From Actinomyces sp. oral taxon 414 (GTDB taxonomy: Bacteria; Actinomycetota; Actinomycetes; Actinomycetales; Actinomycetaceae), in assembly GCF_001278845.1 (NCBI RefSeq), contig NZ_CP012590.1:3596001-3660000 (forward strand): 64,000 nucleotides of DNA, in the 5' to 3' direction. The notes beneath the pieces are model-generated. The model was given only the letters and a program-made list of their open reading frames with translations, was not told the origin of the DNA and ran no database searches. Both the position numbers and the translations under genes were made by a program. Positions 8,764 to 17,650 of the stretch are shown in pieces. Numbering within the stretch: the stretch's first letter is position 1; every line of letters starts with the position of its first letter.

Positions 8764-8826
8764 GGAATGCTCCTCGGTTGCGGTTCGGAGATCCTCTCGC
8801 GGTGCGCGGGGCTCGCAGGTCCCGGC

Positions 8827-10371
8827 TCAGCGGACGTCGTCGGCGGACAGGTCGAGCTCGGCGGGCGGAGTGGGGCGCGAGCCGCGCACCAGCTTGTAGC
8901 CGAGCCACAGCGCCACCGCGATCGGCAGGCCGATGTAGGCCGCGAGCAGGCCGTACCAGGTGAAGCCGGAGTCCGACATGATCAGGGCGGCCCCCTGCCC
9001 GATGATCACCCCCACGAAGACGACCAGCGCGAACCACGTCCCCGCCGGGAAGAACCGGGCCCGGTAGGGCAGGTCCTCCGCGCTGCGCCCCTGGACCCTC
9101 CAGGCGGCACGGAACCGCAGATGGGCCAGGCACACGCCGGTCCACACAATGAAGCCGGTCAGGCCGGTCGCATTGTAGAACCAGGTGTAGGCCACCGAGT
9201 CGCCCACCAGGGAGGACAGGAATCCGAGCATGGAGATGGCGACCGTGGCCAGCACCCCCCATACGGGCACGCCGTGCGAGGAGGTCCGGGCGAAGAGCCG
9301 TGGCGCGCGTCCGGTCCCCGCCATGGAGTACAGCAGGCGCGAGCCGATGTAGAGCGTGGAATTGCCGGCGGAGAGCACGGAGGTCAGCACGACGGCGTTC
9401 ATGAGGGCGGCGGCGACGGCCAGGCCGGCCCGCTTGAAGACGATTGTGAAGGGGCTGGCCGCGATGTTCTCCTCCGAGGCGCTCAGGAGGCTGGGGTCGG
9501 TGTAGGCCACGAGAGTGGCGACGACGACGATCGCCCCGATGTAGAAGAGCATAATCCGCACGAACACGGAGTTGATGGCGCGCGGCATTGTCTGGCGGGG
9601 GTTCTCCGCCTCCCCGGCGGCCACCGCCGCGGACTCCACGCCGACGAAGGCGAACCCGGCGGCCATGAACACCGAGAACGTGCCCGACCACCCCTTGACG
9701 AAGGGGGCCTCGCCGATCGTCCAGTTCGTCAGGCCCGCCTCGTGACCGCCAATGAGGCCCACGATCATGGCCGTGCCCAGGACGAGGAAGACAATGATGG
9801 TGATGACCTTGATCCCCGCGAACCAGAATTCGGACTCCCCGAAGGCGCGGGCGGAGAACAGGTTGAGAGCGAGGATCGTCCCGAGGAACAGAACGCTCCA
9901 CAGCAGGGAGGGGGAGTCGGGGAACCAGTACTTCATAATGATGGAGGAGGCGACCAGCTCGACGGCGATGGTCATGGCGCACGAGTACCAGTACATCCAC
10001 CCCACCGCGAAGCCCAGCGCCGGCTCGACGTACTCGCCGGTGTAGGTCTCGAAGGCGCCCGCCACGGGGCGGTGGGTGACCATCTCGCCCAGCGCCGTCA
10101 TCATGAAGTAGATCGCAATGCCGATGACCCCGTAGGACACGACGGCGCCGCCCGGCCCGGCGCCCGAGATGGAGGCGCCCGTGCCCACGAACAGCCCCGT
10201 GCCGATGGCCCCGCCGATGGCGATGAGGTTGACGTGGCGGGCCTTGAGGTTGCGCTGGAGGCCGCCCGCGGCGGCCCCCTCCCCGGTCTTCCCGACCGCC
10301 CCGGCGGAGGTCTGTGCGATCTCGGCGGATGGCTCCGCGGGGCGATGGGCGTCGCCGGGGTGTGCGTCCAT
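8827..10371 (-). CDS. APC-superfamily amino-acid permease
   Basis: A 514-residue membrane transporter with twelve helices after a soluble 45-residue tail. The first helix has the amino-acid permease signature IAIGGAIGTGLFVGTG. A later stretch reads GVESAAVAAGEAENPRQTMP, typical of the LysP/GabP/AAT group that import amino acids with protons. The substrate cannot be read directly. A divergent DDAH-like gene, which releases citrulline, makes arginine-family amino acids a reasonable guess. Confidence 0.87.
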   Translation of the reverse strand: MDAHPGDAHRPAEPSAEIAQTSAGAVGKTGEGAAAGGLQRNLKARHVNLIAIGGAIGTGLFVGTGASISGAGPGGAVVSYGVIGIAIYFMMTALGEMVTHRPVAGAFETYTGEYVEPALGFAVGWMYWYSCAMTIAVELVASSIIMKYWFPDSPSLLWSVLFLGTILALNLFSARAFGESEFWFAGIKVITIIVFLVLGTAMIVGLIGGHEAGLTNWTIGEAPFVKGWSGTFSVFMAAGFAFVGVESAAVAAGEAENPRQTMPRAINSVFVRIMLFYIGAIVVVATLVAYTDPSLLSASEENIAASPFTIVFKRAGLAVAAALMNAVVLTSVLSAGNSTLYIGSRLLYSMAGTGRAPRLFARTSSHGVPVWGVLATVAISMLGFLSSLVGDSVAYTWFYNATGLTGFIVWTGVCLAHLRFRAAWRVQGRSAEDLPYRARFFPAGTWFALVVFVGVIIGQGAALIMSDSGFTWYGLLAAYIGLPIAVALWLGYKLVRGSRPTPPAELDLSADDVR

Positions 10372-10541
10372 GGGTGCCTCGCTCGTGTGCTCGTGTGCTC
10401 GTCGGCCGCGCGCCGCCCGGCGGGCCCCGCGAGGTGCCTGGAGACGGCCGGCGGTTCGCGCCGAAGTGGAGCCTCACTATAGCGTTGGGGCCAAGAGCGC
10501 TCGAACGCGTCGTGCCCCTCCCCAGAAACCGGAGCCATTGC

Positions 10542-11327
10542 ATGCAGACCACGCAGATCGCCAAGGCACTCGTCCGCAGGCCGAGCCCCCGACTCGCCGA
10601 GGGGCTGGTGACCCATATCGAGCGCAGCGCGATCGACCTGGACCTGGCCCGCAGGCAGTGGGAGGGCTACGTCGACGCCCTCCACTCCCAGGGCTGGGAG
10701 ACGATCGAGGTGGACCCCGCCCCCGACTGCCCCGACTCGGTCTTCATCGAGGACGCCGTCGTCGTCTACGGGCGCACCGCCGTCGTCACGCGCCCCGGCG
10801 CCGATGAGCGCAAGCCCGAGGTGGAGGCGGCCGAGCGGGCCGTGGCGGCGCTCGGCTACGACGTCAAGCGCATTGCGGCGCCCGGCACGCTCGACGGCGG
10901 AGACGTGCTGAAGCACGGCGGAAGGGTCTGGGTGGGTCAGGGCGGCCGGACCAATGAGGAGGGGCTGCGCCAGTTGCGCGAGCACCTGGCCACCGAGGGC
11001 GCCGAGACGATCGGCGTGCCCCTGACCAAGGTGCTCCACCTCAAGTCCGCCGTGACCGCCCTGCCGGACGGCACCGTCATCGGCTATGAGCCGCTGGTGG
11101 ACGATTCGTCGGTGTGGGACTCCTTTCTCGCGGTGCCCGAGGAGAGCGGCGCGCACGTCGTCCTCCTGGGCGGCGACCGGATTCTCATGGCCGCCGACGC
11201 ACCGCGCTCAGCCGAGCTGTTCCGCTCGCGCGGCTACGAGGTCGTCGAGGTCGACATCTCCGAGTACGAGAAGCTCGAGGGCTGCGTGACCTGCCTGTCG
11301 GTGCGGCTGCGCGGCTGCCCGGCCTGA
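10542..11327 (+). CDS. Dimethylarginine dimethylaminohydrolase-like amidinotransferase-fold enzyme
   Basis: A 261-residue enzyme of the pentein (amidinotransferase) fold. DDAH hydrolyses methylarginines to citrulline plus methylamines. Visible features are SVFIEDAVVV, GTLDGGDVL, the catalytic His region LHLKSAVTALPDG and a C-terminal Cys in LEGCVTCLSVRL. The ATG at 10542 is chosen because the fold begins at once; longer readings add low-complexity sequence. Arginine deiminase is less likely because the protein is much shorter. Divergent from the permease. Confidence 0.82.
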   Translation: MQTTQIAKALVRRPSPRLAEGLVTHIERSAIDLDLARRQWEGYVDALHSQGWETIEVDPAPDCPDSVFIEDAVVVYGRTAVVTRPGADERKPEVEAAERAVAALGYDVKRIAAPGTLDGGDVLKHGGRVWVGQGGRTNEEGLRQLREHLATEGAETIGVPLTKVLHLKSAVTALPDGTVIGYEPLVDDSSVWDSFLAVPEESGAHVVLLGGDRILMAADAPRSAELFRSRGYEVVEVDISEYEKLEGCVTCLSVRLRGCPA

Positions 11328-11373
11328 GACCGGGCGGCCGCCGCCGGCGGTGCTTCGCAGGGCTCCGGGCGCC

Positions 11374-12141
11374 TCAGTGCGGCTCGGGCGGACGCACCAC
11401 CCGCAGCCGCCACGCTCCCAGCAGCCAGGTCAGCGTCGTCAGTCCGACGGCGAAACCGGCCCCGTGGGCCAGGCCCCGCCACAGGTAGTCGCCGGCCCCG
11501 GACCCCAGCTCCTCGACAATGTAACTGGACAGTTCGCGCGTTGACCACAGGGGCAGCACCCGTGTCCAGTCGGCGGTCGGATCCACGAGGAGTTGGAGGG
11601 CCATGACCGCCAGGAGCAGGAGCGCCCCCTCCAGGTCCCTCGGGACGAGGGCGGCGGCCACCGGCCCCAGGGGCGCCGCCACGGTCACGGTGGCGAGCAG
11701 CATGGGCGCCACGGCGGCCGGGTGGACCAGCCTGTCGCCAATGGTGAGCTGGACGAGCACGGCGTACAGCCCGGCTATCGCCCAGCCCAGGGCCAGGACC
11801 GCGACGAGCCTGCCCGCCACGAGCGCCGTCGGGCTGGCCCCGCTCGCGGCGAGCCGGCGGTCCACCGGGCGCGAGGAGACCGCGGTGAACAGACCGAGGG
11901 TCGCGGCCGCCCAGCCCAGGCCGATCGACAGCAGGCGCAGGGCCGTCCAGTGCGCGTCAATGCGCGCCAGGTAGAAGGTGAGCGGCAGCAGGAGGGCGAG
12001 GGCGAGCGCCCCGCGCCGGCGGAGGAGCTCGCGCAGGGTGATCAGGGCGACCAGTCCCGCGGTGCGCAGGAGGCGGGGTCGGCGCGCGGGCGCCGGGGCG
12101 GGGTCGGCGTCGGCCGGCCGCGTCGTGGCGACGGCGCTCAT
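11374..12141 (-). CDS. ABC exporter membrane subunit
   Basis: A 255-residue protein with about six hydrophobic helices and no known enzyme motif. It follows an ABC ATPase gene with an ATGA overlap, which is strong evidence that it is its membrane partner. It resembles small ABC-2 type permeases in layout. The substrate is unknown. It is the last gene of a PadR-ATPase-permease operon. Confidence 0.7.
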   Translation of the reverse strand: MSAVATTRPADADPAPAPARRPRLLRTAGLVALITLRELLRRRGALALALLLPLTFYLARIDAHWTALRLLSIGLGWAAATLGLFTAVSSRPVDRRLAASGASPTALVAGRLVAVLALGWAIAGLYAVLVQLTIGDRLVHPAAVAPMLLATVTVAAPLGPVAAALVPRDLEGALLLLAVMALQLLVDPTADWTRVLPLWSTRELSSYIVEELGSGAGDYLWRGLAHGAGFAVGLTTLTWLLGAWRLRVVRPPEPH

Positions 12142-13112
12142 GCGGCCCGCTCCGCGGCGGCCCGGGTGGAGGCCTCCGGGGCGGGCAACTCGACGACGCG
12201 GTCGACGAAGTCGATGTCCCGCAGCAGGTGGGTGACGAGGAGGACCCCGGCGCCGGAGGAGCGCCAGGCCGAGATGAGCGCCCACAGGTCCTCGTAGGCC
12301 AGGGCGTCCAGGCCCTGGTAGGGCTCGTCGAGGAGGAGCAGGTCGGGGGAGGAGAGCTGGGCCAGGGCGAGGTTGAGCTTCTGCCGGGTACCCCCGGACA
12401 AGGCGCCCACGGCCTGGTCGCCGTCGGGCCTCCAACCCAGGCGCTGGAGGATCCGGTGGCCCGTGGACACCGCACGGCCCCGGTGCGCGCCGTCGAGAGC
12501 CCCGAACAGGCGCAGGTGCTCGTCGACCGTGAGCAGCGGGGCGAGGGCGTCGAGCTGGGGCGCGTAGCCGAAGCGGGACGTGCGCTCCACGGTGCCGGAG
12601 CCGACCCGCAGCAGTCCGGCGCACACCTGCAGGAGGGTGGACTTGCCGGCCCCGTTGGCGCCGACGACGGCGACCACCTCGCCGCGCCGCACCGTCAGGT
12701 CGAGGCCGGCGAGTACGGTGCGGCGGCCGCGGCGCACGCTCACGCCGCGCAGCCTCAGCACGACCGGGCCGAGCGCCCGCTCCGACTCCCTCCGGCGTCG
12801 GGCGGGGCCGTCCTGAGCGAGGGCCGAGGCGAGTTCGCGGGCGTACAGGACGGCGGGGCCGAACAGGTCCGCCGGGGCGAGGCCCGCGCCGGCGGCCTCG
12901 GCACGGGCGTCGGCGACGGCGCGATCGGCCTCCCGGGGGATCACGCCCCGTGAGACCAGTTCGACGCCGAAGCCGCGGTACCAGGCGGCCTCGGCCGGCT
13001 CGGGGGCAGGGCCCGGGCCGGGGCGGGTCGGCTCGGGGCGATCCGGGCGGGGGCGGGTTGGCTCGGGGCGTTCCGGACCGCCGGCCCCGGACCCGACGGC
13101 CGCAGGGCTCAT
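12138..13112 (-). CDS. ABC transporter ATP-binding protein with N-terminal extension
   Basis: 324 residues. The ABC domain (about 115-310) has Walker A (GANGAGKST), the signature LSGGTRQKLNL and Walker B (LLLLDEPYQGLD). A His-switch lies in VTHLLRD. Before it lie about 110 residues: a Pro/Arg/Glu repeat (PRPDRPEPTRPGPGP), then a helical piece. That piece (WYRGFGVELVSRGV to FGPAVLYARELA) resembles the C-terminal part of DUF1048/DUF1700-like proteins and may have come from a fused neighbour. Both ends overlap neighbouring genes by ATGA. Confidence 0.85.
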   Translation of the reverse strand: MSPAAVGSGAGGPERPEPTRPRPDRPEPTRPGPGPAPEPAEAAWYRGFGVELVSRGVIPREADRAVADARAEAAGAGLAPADLFGPAVLYARELASALAQDGPARRRRESERALGPVVLRLRGVSVRRGRRTVLAGLDLTVRRGEVVAVVGANGAGKSTLLQVCAGLLRVGSGTVERTSRFGYAPQLDALAPLLTVDEHLRLFGALDGAHRGRAVSTGHRILQRLGWRPDGDQAVGALSGGTRQKLNLALAQLSSPDLLLLDEPYQGLDALAYEDLWALISAWRSSGAGVLLVTHLLRDIDFVDRVVELPAPEASTRAAAERAA

Positions 13113-13459
13113 GCGTTCACCTCGGCGCTCGTCGTCGCGCCCTCCAGGACGGCGGAGAAGGCGGCGCGGAAGGCTCGCCACTCCTCGCGGCGGTCGGCGA
13201 GCTCCGCATGTCCGGCGGCGGTGAGCTCGTAGTACTTGCGAGCCGGACCGGTGGTGGAGGGGCGGGTGGAGGTCGTCACGAGGCCGCGGCGCTCCAGGCG
13301 GGTGAGCGCGGGGTAGAGGCTGCCTCCGGGGATCTCCCGGAGGCCGGCCGCGGACAGGCGCCGGGCGAGGGACAGGCCGTAGTCGGCGCCGCCCTCGAGG
13401 AGGGCGAGGAGACAGGGTTCGAGGAAGCCGCGCAGGAGACGGGCGGTGGAGTCGGACAT
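13109..13459 (-). CDS. PadR-family transcriptional repressor
   Basis: A 116-residue winged-helix protein. PadR hallmarks are LEGGADYGLSLARRL, GGSLYPALTRLERRGLV and KYYELTAAGHAEL. PadR regulators of this size usually repress an adjacent exporter and are released by a ligand or drug. It is first in a three-gene overlapping operon with an ABC exporter, so local control of that exporter is likely. Confidence 0.88.
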   Translation of the reverse strand: MSDSTARLLRGFLEPCLLALLEGGADYGLSLARRLSAAGLREIPGGSLYPALTRLERRGLVTTSTRPSTTGPARKYYELTAAGHAELADRREEWRAFRAAFSAVLEGATTSAEVNA

Positions 13460-13461
13460 GT

Positions 13462-13479
13462 AGATAGACTATCTGATTA
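13462..13479 (-). promoter_or_regulatory. Leaderless-type promoter with perfect palindrome before the PadR gene
   Basis: AGATAG-A-CTATCT (13462-13474) is a perfect palindrome ending three bases before the start codon. On the minus strand TAGTCT, a possible -10 box, lies inside it, six bases before ATG. Transcription would then start at or next to the ATG, giving a leaderless mRNA that a bound PadR dimer would block. The box assignment is by eye. Confidence 0.55.
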
Positions 13480-13548
13480 CCAGACGATCTGACTAGTGGT
13501 GATTGTCGCTCGTTCCCGCCCCCGATCCACGGCGAACCCCGCCACCGT

Positions 13549-13962
13549 ATCGACGAGTTCCAGCGCGTTCCCGGGTTCGCACTGGCGCTCAAGGCGACCA
13601 TCGACTCCAACCGCACCAGCGGGCGCTTCCTTCTGACGGGCTCCGTCACCATGCCCGCCGCCCAGCCCTCGGGGGACGGCCTGGCCGGGCGTGTCGTCGG
13701 CGTGCGCGTCTTCGGCTTCAGTCAGGGCGAGAGAGCCGGGCGGCGAGACGACTTCGTCCGGGCGGTGCTCCGCGGAGCGCTGGAGGCGCAGTACCGCTCT
13801 GGCATGGGGCGCGCCGATTACGTCGACCTGCTGGCCGCCGGATCCATGCCCGAGGCCTGCCGTCTGCCCCAGCGGTGGCTGGAGGGGAGGATCGGCGATC
13901 GCCTGGTGGCCGGCGTTGTCCTCACCACGGCCGACCATCCCCGGAATCTCGCCGAATGTTGA
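13549..13962 (+). pseudogene. Fragment of an AAA_14/DUF4143 ATPase
   Basis: The open frame begins IDEFQRVPGFALALKATI, then GRFLLTGSVTM, then VRVFGFSQGE. These are the Walker B, sensor and following segments of DUF4143-type ATPases, proteins of about 400 residues often linked to toxin or defence loci. The Walker A half is missing upstream and the C-terminal half is lost. The frame ends at a TGA inside the 69-bp direct repeat that starts at 13954, so the break point coincides with the repeat. Confidence 0.75.
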
Positions 13963-14022
13963 TTCAGTCCACCCCTAATTCAACACGTTTGGGGAACTGG
14001 GGTGGATCCTTGATGATTCCGG
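13954..14022 (+). repeat. 69-bp direct repeat, left copy
   Basis: It starts GAATGTTGATTCAGTCCACC and matches 15781-15849 over its full length with scattered substitutions. It contains an inverted pair TGTTGATTCAG/CTAATTCAACA and encodes, on the minus strand, the last residues of the AlbA_2 protein (SSRIHPSSPNVLN). Confidence 0.85.
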
Positions 14023-15747
14023 GTTGGCGAGCCGATAGGCGGTGGCGCGGCCCGAACCGGTGCGACGCAGCTCGCCCCGCCCGGTCATGGTCGTCAGGAC
14101 CTTCTGCGCCGTGCCGCGGGAGACTCCCGCGAGCCGCATGAGGTCGCCGGTGCTGATCGGTCCGAACGTCTGGCACCACAGGCGGATGGTCGACCGGCAC
14201 GCCTCGAAGCGCGTCGACGCGTAGGCGACGACGTCGGCGAACCAGGGGGCCTCCCGGGCCGGCAGGACCGCCTCCCGTGCGGTCGCCCCGAGGAGCCAGG
14301 CGTCGCCGTACCTGTCGATGAGCGGAGCGTTCGGGGCGGTGCACTGCGCGGCGGCCCGCAGCGCCGCCCCGGCTCCCTCCGGGTCCGTCTGCAGGGCCGC
14401 GCCGACGGCGTCGAGCGAGGTGAAGGGCGCATGTAGCAGAAGATCGACGATCACGACGACGCGCGTGTCGCGCTGGCGGGGCAGCGGGCGGATCCGCTTG
14501 AACAGGTCCGCGATCGGCGCAATGGGGTCGCCGCCGATGAGCGTGCACGTCACATGCGGACCGGGCTCCTCGATGATCGTGGGCGGCCGGTGCCCAAGGG
14601 GGATCATGGCCGTGTACATGCGGTCGACCCCGAGCCCCTGCTTCTCGACCAGCGACAGGGCGCGGAACAGGTCCGCCAGCGCGGGGTGGCGCGCGTGCCG
14701 ATTGCTCAGGACGTTCGAGGCGTCAACGCCTCCGGTGAACCCGCCCGGACTGCGCACCACGAGCGTGGAGTCCAACGAGATCCAGCGGACCTCGGTCGGC
14801 TCGCCCGAGTTCCAGTCGCGGTGAATGACCCCGTTGAGGATCGCCTCGCGCACCGCCGTCTGCGGGATCAGGCGCTGCGGGGACAGGGCGAAGCCATCGG
14901 TGGCCTGCGTCGAGTAGGTGTTGAGCACGGCCAGGGCGCGCTCGATGACGTCGATCTGCTCGAGGAGGGACATTGCGGGGTCGGCCACGACTCGGTTGAT
15001 GACGGCTCCGCCCGGAACATCGAGGACCGTGAGGTCGATGAGCGTCGCCCGCGCCGGCGTGAGGGTCAGGCGCGCCGCCTGCGAGAGGTGGTCGTCGGAG
15101 CGCAGCGCCGCGATCCTGCGCAGAATGTCCGTGTCCGTCTCGGAGTCGTCGGCCCGAAGATCGGTTCTCACCAGGGCCATGGCCCCCGCGGTCACGGCGC
15201 GGGCGGTGAGGGCGGAGCGGTCCGCCATGGAGTCGTGATCCTGGGCCCGTTCGCGGTGGAGCCACCACTCGGCGCGGTCCACCGGCGCGCAGGAGTCGCC
15301 CACGCGCCACCGCAGGCGGCCCGAGGTGTCCGGCACCGGTTCTCGCGACTCGGCCACGTACAGGACGAGAACGCGCTGGCCCCCGACGCGACGGACCTCG
15401 ATATCGGGCGCTATGTCGATCGCCTGATGAATGCGCCGGCGGAGCCAGTCGGTGCTCAGCTCGGTTCCGAGGACGACGCCGGTTCCGTCCTCGACGCCGA
15501 GAATGAGGGCGCCGCCGCCCGGCGAGTTCGCCATGCAGGCCACCTCGTCCGCGAGTTTCACGGCGGCAGTGGGGTTCTGCTCGCCACCGGGCTCGAGGTC
15601 CGGGCCGTTGCGCCGTCCGGCCTCCTCCTTGAAGTCGATGGAGGATGTCTCGGTGACTCGCGTAATGGCGCCGTTGCGCTCCGAGGCGAGGATCTCGTCG
15701 ACGTCGCGGCGCAACTGATCCCGACGGTCCAGGCCGGTTGAACGCAT
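13975..15747 (-). CDS. AlbA_2 (Schlafen-type) ATP-binding transcriptional regulator
   Basis: 590 residues. An AlbA_2 domain at about 30-150 (SSIDFKEEAGRR, ACMANSPGGGALILGVED) is followed by a helical middle. A HATPase-like region comes next (VREAILNGVIHRDW, PGGFTGG), then VEKQGLGVDRMY, as in the family once called ATP-dependent DNA helicase RecG-like. A C-terminal winged helix (GDLMRLAGVSRGTAQKVL) follows. Members occur near defence and toxin systems, but their role is not settled. It lies alone between 69-bp direct repeats and beside a broken AAA ATPase, which suggests a mobile cassette. Its stop codon lies in the left repeat. Confidence 0.8.
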   Translation of the reverse strand: MRSTGLDRRDQLRRDVDEILASERNGAITRVTETSSIDFKEEAGRRNGPDLEPGGEQNPTAAVKLADEVACMANSPGGGALILGVEDGTGVVLGTELSTDWLRRRIHQAIDIAPDIEVRRVGGQRVLVLYVAESREPVPDTSGRLRWRVGDSCAPVDRAEWWLHRERAQDHDSMADRSALTARAVTAGAMALVRTDLRADDSETDTDILRRIAALRSDDHLSQAARLTLTPARATLIDLTVLDVPGGAVINRVVADPAMSLLEQIDVIERALAVLNTYSTQATDGFALSPQRLIPQTAVREAILNGVIHRDWNSGEPTEVRWISLDSTLVVRSPGGFTGGVDASNVLSNRHARHPALADLFRALSLVEKQGLGVDRMYTAMIPLGHRPPTIIEEPGPHVTCTLIGGDPIAPIADLFKRIRPLPRQRDTRVVVIVDLLLHAPFTSLDAVGAALQTDPEGAGAALRAAAQCTAPNAPLIDRYGDAWLLGATAREAVLPAREAPWFADVVAYASTRFEACRSTIRLWCQTFGPISTGDLMRLAGVSRGTAQKVLTTMTGRGELRRTGSGRATAYRLANPESSRIHPSSPNVLN

Positions 15748-15766
15748 GACGCCCCTCCCCCAAAGC

Positions 15767-15782
15767 TCTGCGATCTCGCAGA
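15767..15782 (-). promoter_or_regulatory. Palindromic operator candidate upstream of the AlbA_2 gene
   Basis: TCTGCGA-TC-TCGCAGA is a perfect 7+2+7 palindrome 20 bases before the start codon. It is well placed for autoregulation by the winged-helix domain of the encoded protein. It touches the right 69-bp repeat. Confidence 0.5.
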
Positions 15783-15849
15783 ATGTTGATTTAGCCTACC
15801 CCTAATTCAACATGGTTGGGGCATTCGGGCGGATCCGTGATGATTTCGG
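15781..15849 (+). repeat. 69-bp direct repeat, right copy, with a relic gene end
   Basis: It begins GAATGTTGATTTAGCCTACC. On the minus strand it encodes SSRIRPNAPTMLN followed by a stop, clearly related to the C-terminus of the AlbA_2 protein. This is therefore the leftover 3' end of another copy of that gene, upstream of the intact one. The remaining bases to 15952 hold no gene. Confidence 0.8.
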
Positions 15850-15952
15850 CGACGGAGTCGGGGCCGCCGGGCGGATCGGGCGGGCGCTCACCGGGGCCGG
15901 GCGGGACTCCGAGCGCCGCGCCGCCGTGTCCGCGCACCGCGGGGCCCGCGGC

Positions 15953-16774
15953 TCAGCCCCGGTACCAGCCCTGGTAGACGAAGGGGAAGGGGATGTTGCC
16001 GCGCATGCCGATGGAGGCGGAGACAACGTTCTTGGCCGTCACCGCGGCCTCCAGCGGCGTCGCCCCCTTGGCGAGCTCGGCGGTCACCGCCGCCGCCAGC
16101 GTGCAGCCAGCGCCGTGCACGCGCTCGGTCCCCACCGCCGGGACCTCCAGGACCTCCAGCGTCCGGCCGTCGTAGAAGACGTCCAGGGCCGTGCCGGTGC
16201 CCAGGGAGGGGCCCGCCTTGGCGAGCACGTTGGGCACGCCCTGGTCGTGGATGCGCTTGGCGGCGTTCTTGAGTGCCTCGACGCTGGTGATCTTCTCCAC
16301 GCCGGCCAGGGTCGCCGACTCGAAGAGGTTGGGGGTGACCATGGTGGCGCGCGGCAGGATCTTGGAGCGCAGCGCGTCGTCCACCGCGCGGGCGGAGGCG
16401 AATTCCTGGCCCTTGCAGATGAGCACCGGGTCGAGCACGACCGTGGGGAACCGGTACTCCTCCAGGGCGGCCTCGACGACGTCGATGGTGGGGGCGGTGC
16501 CGAGCATGCCGATCTTGACGGCGGCGATCGCCGTGTGCACGCCCGCGCAGGCCTCGATCTGGTCGTGGATGACCTGGGGGTCCACCGGCACGAAGCGGTG
16601 CTCGAAGCCGGCCTTGGGGTCCATGGACACGATGCAGGTCAGGGCGGTGCAGCCGAAGACGCCGAGCTGGTGGAAGGTCTTGAGGTCGGTCTGGGCGCCC
16701 GCGCCTCCGGAGGCCTCCGAGCCGGCGATGGCCAGGACGACGGGCGGGACGGGCCGTTCAGGAATGGATGTCAT
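15953..16774 (-). CDS. Pyridoxine/hydroxymethylpyrimidine kinase (ThiD/PdxK family)
   Basis: A 273-residue ribokinase-fold enzyme that phosphorylates vitamin B6 vitamers or hydroxymethylpyrimidine. It has VVLAIAGSEASGGAGAQTDL at the N-terminus, VVLDPVLICKG and VTPNLFE in the middle, and the anion-hole motif VHGAGCTLAAAVTAEL with the catalytic position. In the Gram-positive PdxK type the catalytic residue is Cys, and GAGCTLA fits that. The ATG at 16774 is chosen over an upstream start whose extra 50 residues look non-coding. Confidence 0.88.
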   Translation of the reverse strand: MTSIPERPVPPVVLAIAGSEASGGAGAQTDLKTFHQLGVFGCTALTCIVSMDPKAGFEHRFVPVDPQVIHDQIEACAGVHTAIAAVKIGMLGTAPTIDVVEAALEEYRFPTVVLDPVLICKGQEFASARAVDDALRSKILPRATMVTPNLFESATLAGVEKITSVEALKNAAKRIHDQGVPNVLAKAGPSLGTGTALDVFYDGRTLEVLEVPAVGTERVHGAGCTLAAAVTAELAKGATPLEAAVTAKNVVSASIGMRGNIPFPFVYQGWYRG

Positions 16775-16930
16775 GACTCCTAGGGTGCCCCCGATGGGGC
16801 TCTGCGGCCAAGGGGCGTCCACGACGTGACCGGTCCGCGCTGCCGGCAGCCCCGCCCGGCGTCGGGCGGAAACGCCGGGCGGGACCGGCCGCTCAGACGC
16901 CGTCGGCCCCGCCCGGTCCTCCCGGCCCAC

Positions 16931-17545
16931 TCAGGCGCTGGCGACGGTGAAACGGGCCCCGCGGTGGGCGTCCCGCTCGGCCTCGTCGACCAGCGCCAGG
17001 GCGAAGTCGGCGGTTGAGAGCGCCGGGCCGGCCGGGGAGTCGGCGCCGCTTACGTAGGCGCCGCTGGACTTGTCCACCGGGTAGGCCGGCGCGGGAGAGA
17101 CGAGCGTCCACGCCACGGCGTCGCCCGCGGCGCGGAAGAGCTCGAGGACCTCGGCGAAGGCCAGGGCCTCGCCCCGGTAGTCCTCCGGGAAGGCCGGGTC
17201 GTCGACGAGGCGGCGGCCCTCGGCGTCGAGCAGGGAGCCCGCCCCGCCGACGACGACGAGACGGCCCGTCGGGCGCGCCGCGATGAGTGCGGCGAAGGCG
17301 TCGACCACGGGCCGGGCGGAGCCGCCGCTGCGGTCGGGGGAGACGGCGATGACGGTGGCGTCGGAGGCGTTCACGAGCTTGACGACGGCGGCGGTGTCGG
17401 CGAGGTCGGCCACGACGTCGGCGGCGGCGCCCGCGGCGGGCGAGCCCGAGCGGGTGACCGAGGTGACGGAGTGCCCGCGGCGGGCGGCCTCGGCGACGAC
17501 GGCCGAGCCGGTGGCGCCGCTTCCTCCGATGACGGTGATCTTCAT
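16931..17545 (-). CDS. NAD(P)-binding oxidoreductase/epimerase-like protein
   Basis: 204 residues with an N-terminal Rossmann motif (MKITVIGGSGATGSAVV) and no obvious SDR catalytic Tyr-x-x-x-Lys. This fits the NmrA/YwnB-like group of NAD(P)-binding proteins often induced by reactive electrophiles. It is divergent from an HxlR-type regulator, a common arrangement in which the regulator represses it. Confidence 0.82.
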   Translation of the reverse strand: MKITVIGGSGATGSAVVAEAARRGHSVTSVTRSGSPAAGAAADVVADLADTAAVVKLVNASDATVIAVSPDRSGGSARPVVDAFAALIAARPTGRLVVVGGAGSLLDAEGRRLVDDPAFPEDYRGEALAFAEVLELFRAAGDAVAWTLVSPAPAYPVDKSSGAYVSGADSPAGPALSTADFALALVDEAERDAHRGARFTVASA

Positions 17546-17603
17546 GGTTGCTCCTCAGTGCGACGGTGTTATCGGTGCGCGGGTGCACGCCCGTGATATC
17601 TGT

Positions 17604-17637
17604 ATAGTATGGTTCGTATATCAAGTACCTCAAGGTA
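17604..17637 (-). promoter_or_regulatory. Promoter and operator for the oxidoreductase gene
   Basis: On the minus strand TTGAGG (17628-17633) and TACTAT (17604-17609) are 18 bases apart. A perfect palindrome TACCT-CA-AGGTA (17626-17637) overlaps the -35 box. The neighbouring HxlR-type regulator is the natural candidate to bind there. The AT-rich segment also faces the regulator's own start. Confidence 0.55.
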
Positions 17638-17650
17638 ACTAAGGAGGTCG

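Noticed and set aside
8827..10541. Riboswitch (lysine or similar) in front of the amino-acid permease
   Set aside because: The 170-base gap between the divergent genes shows no lysine-riboswitch core that I can recognise.
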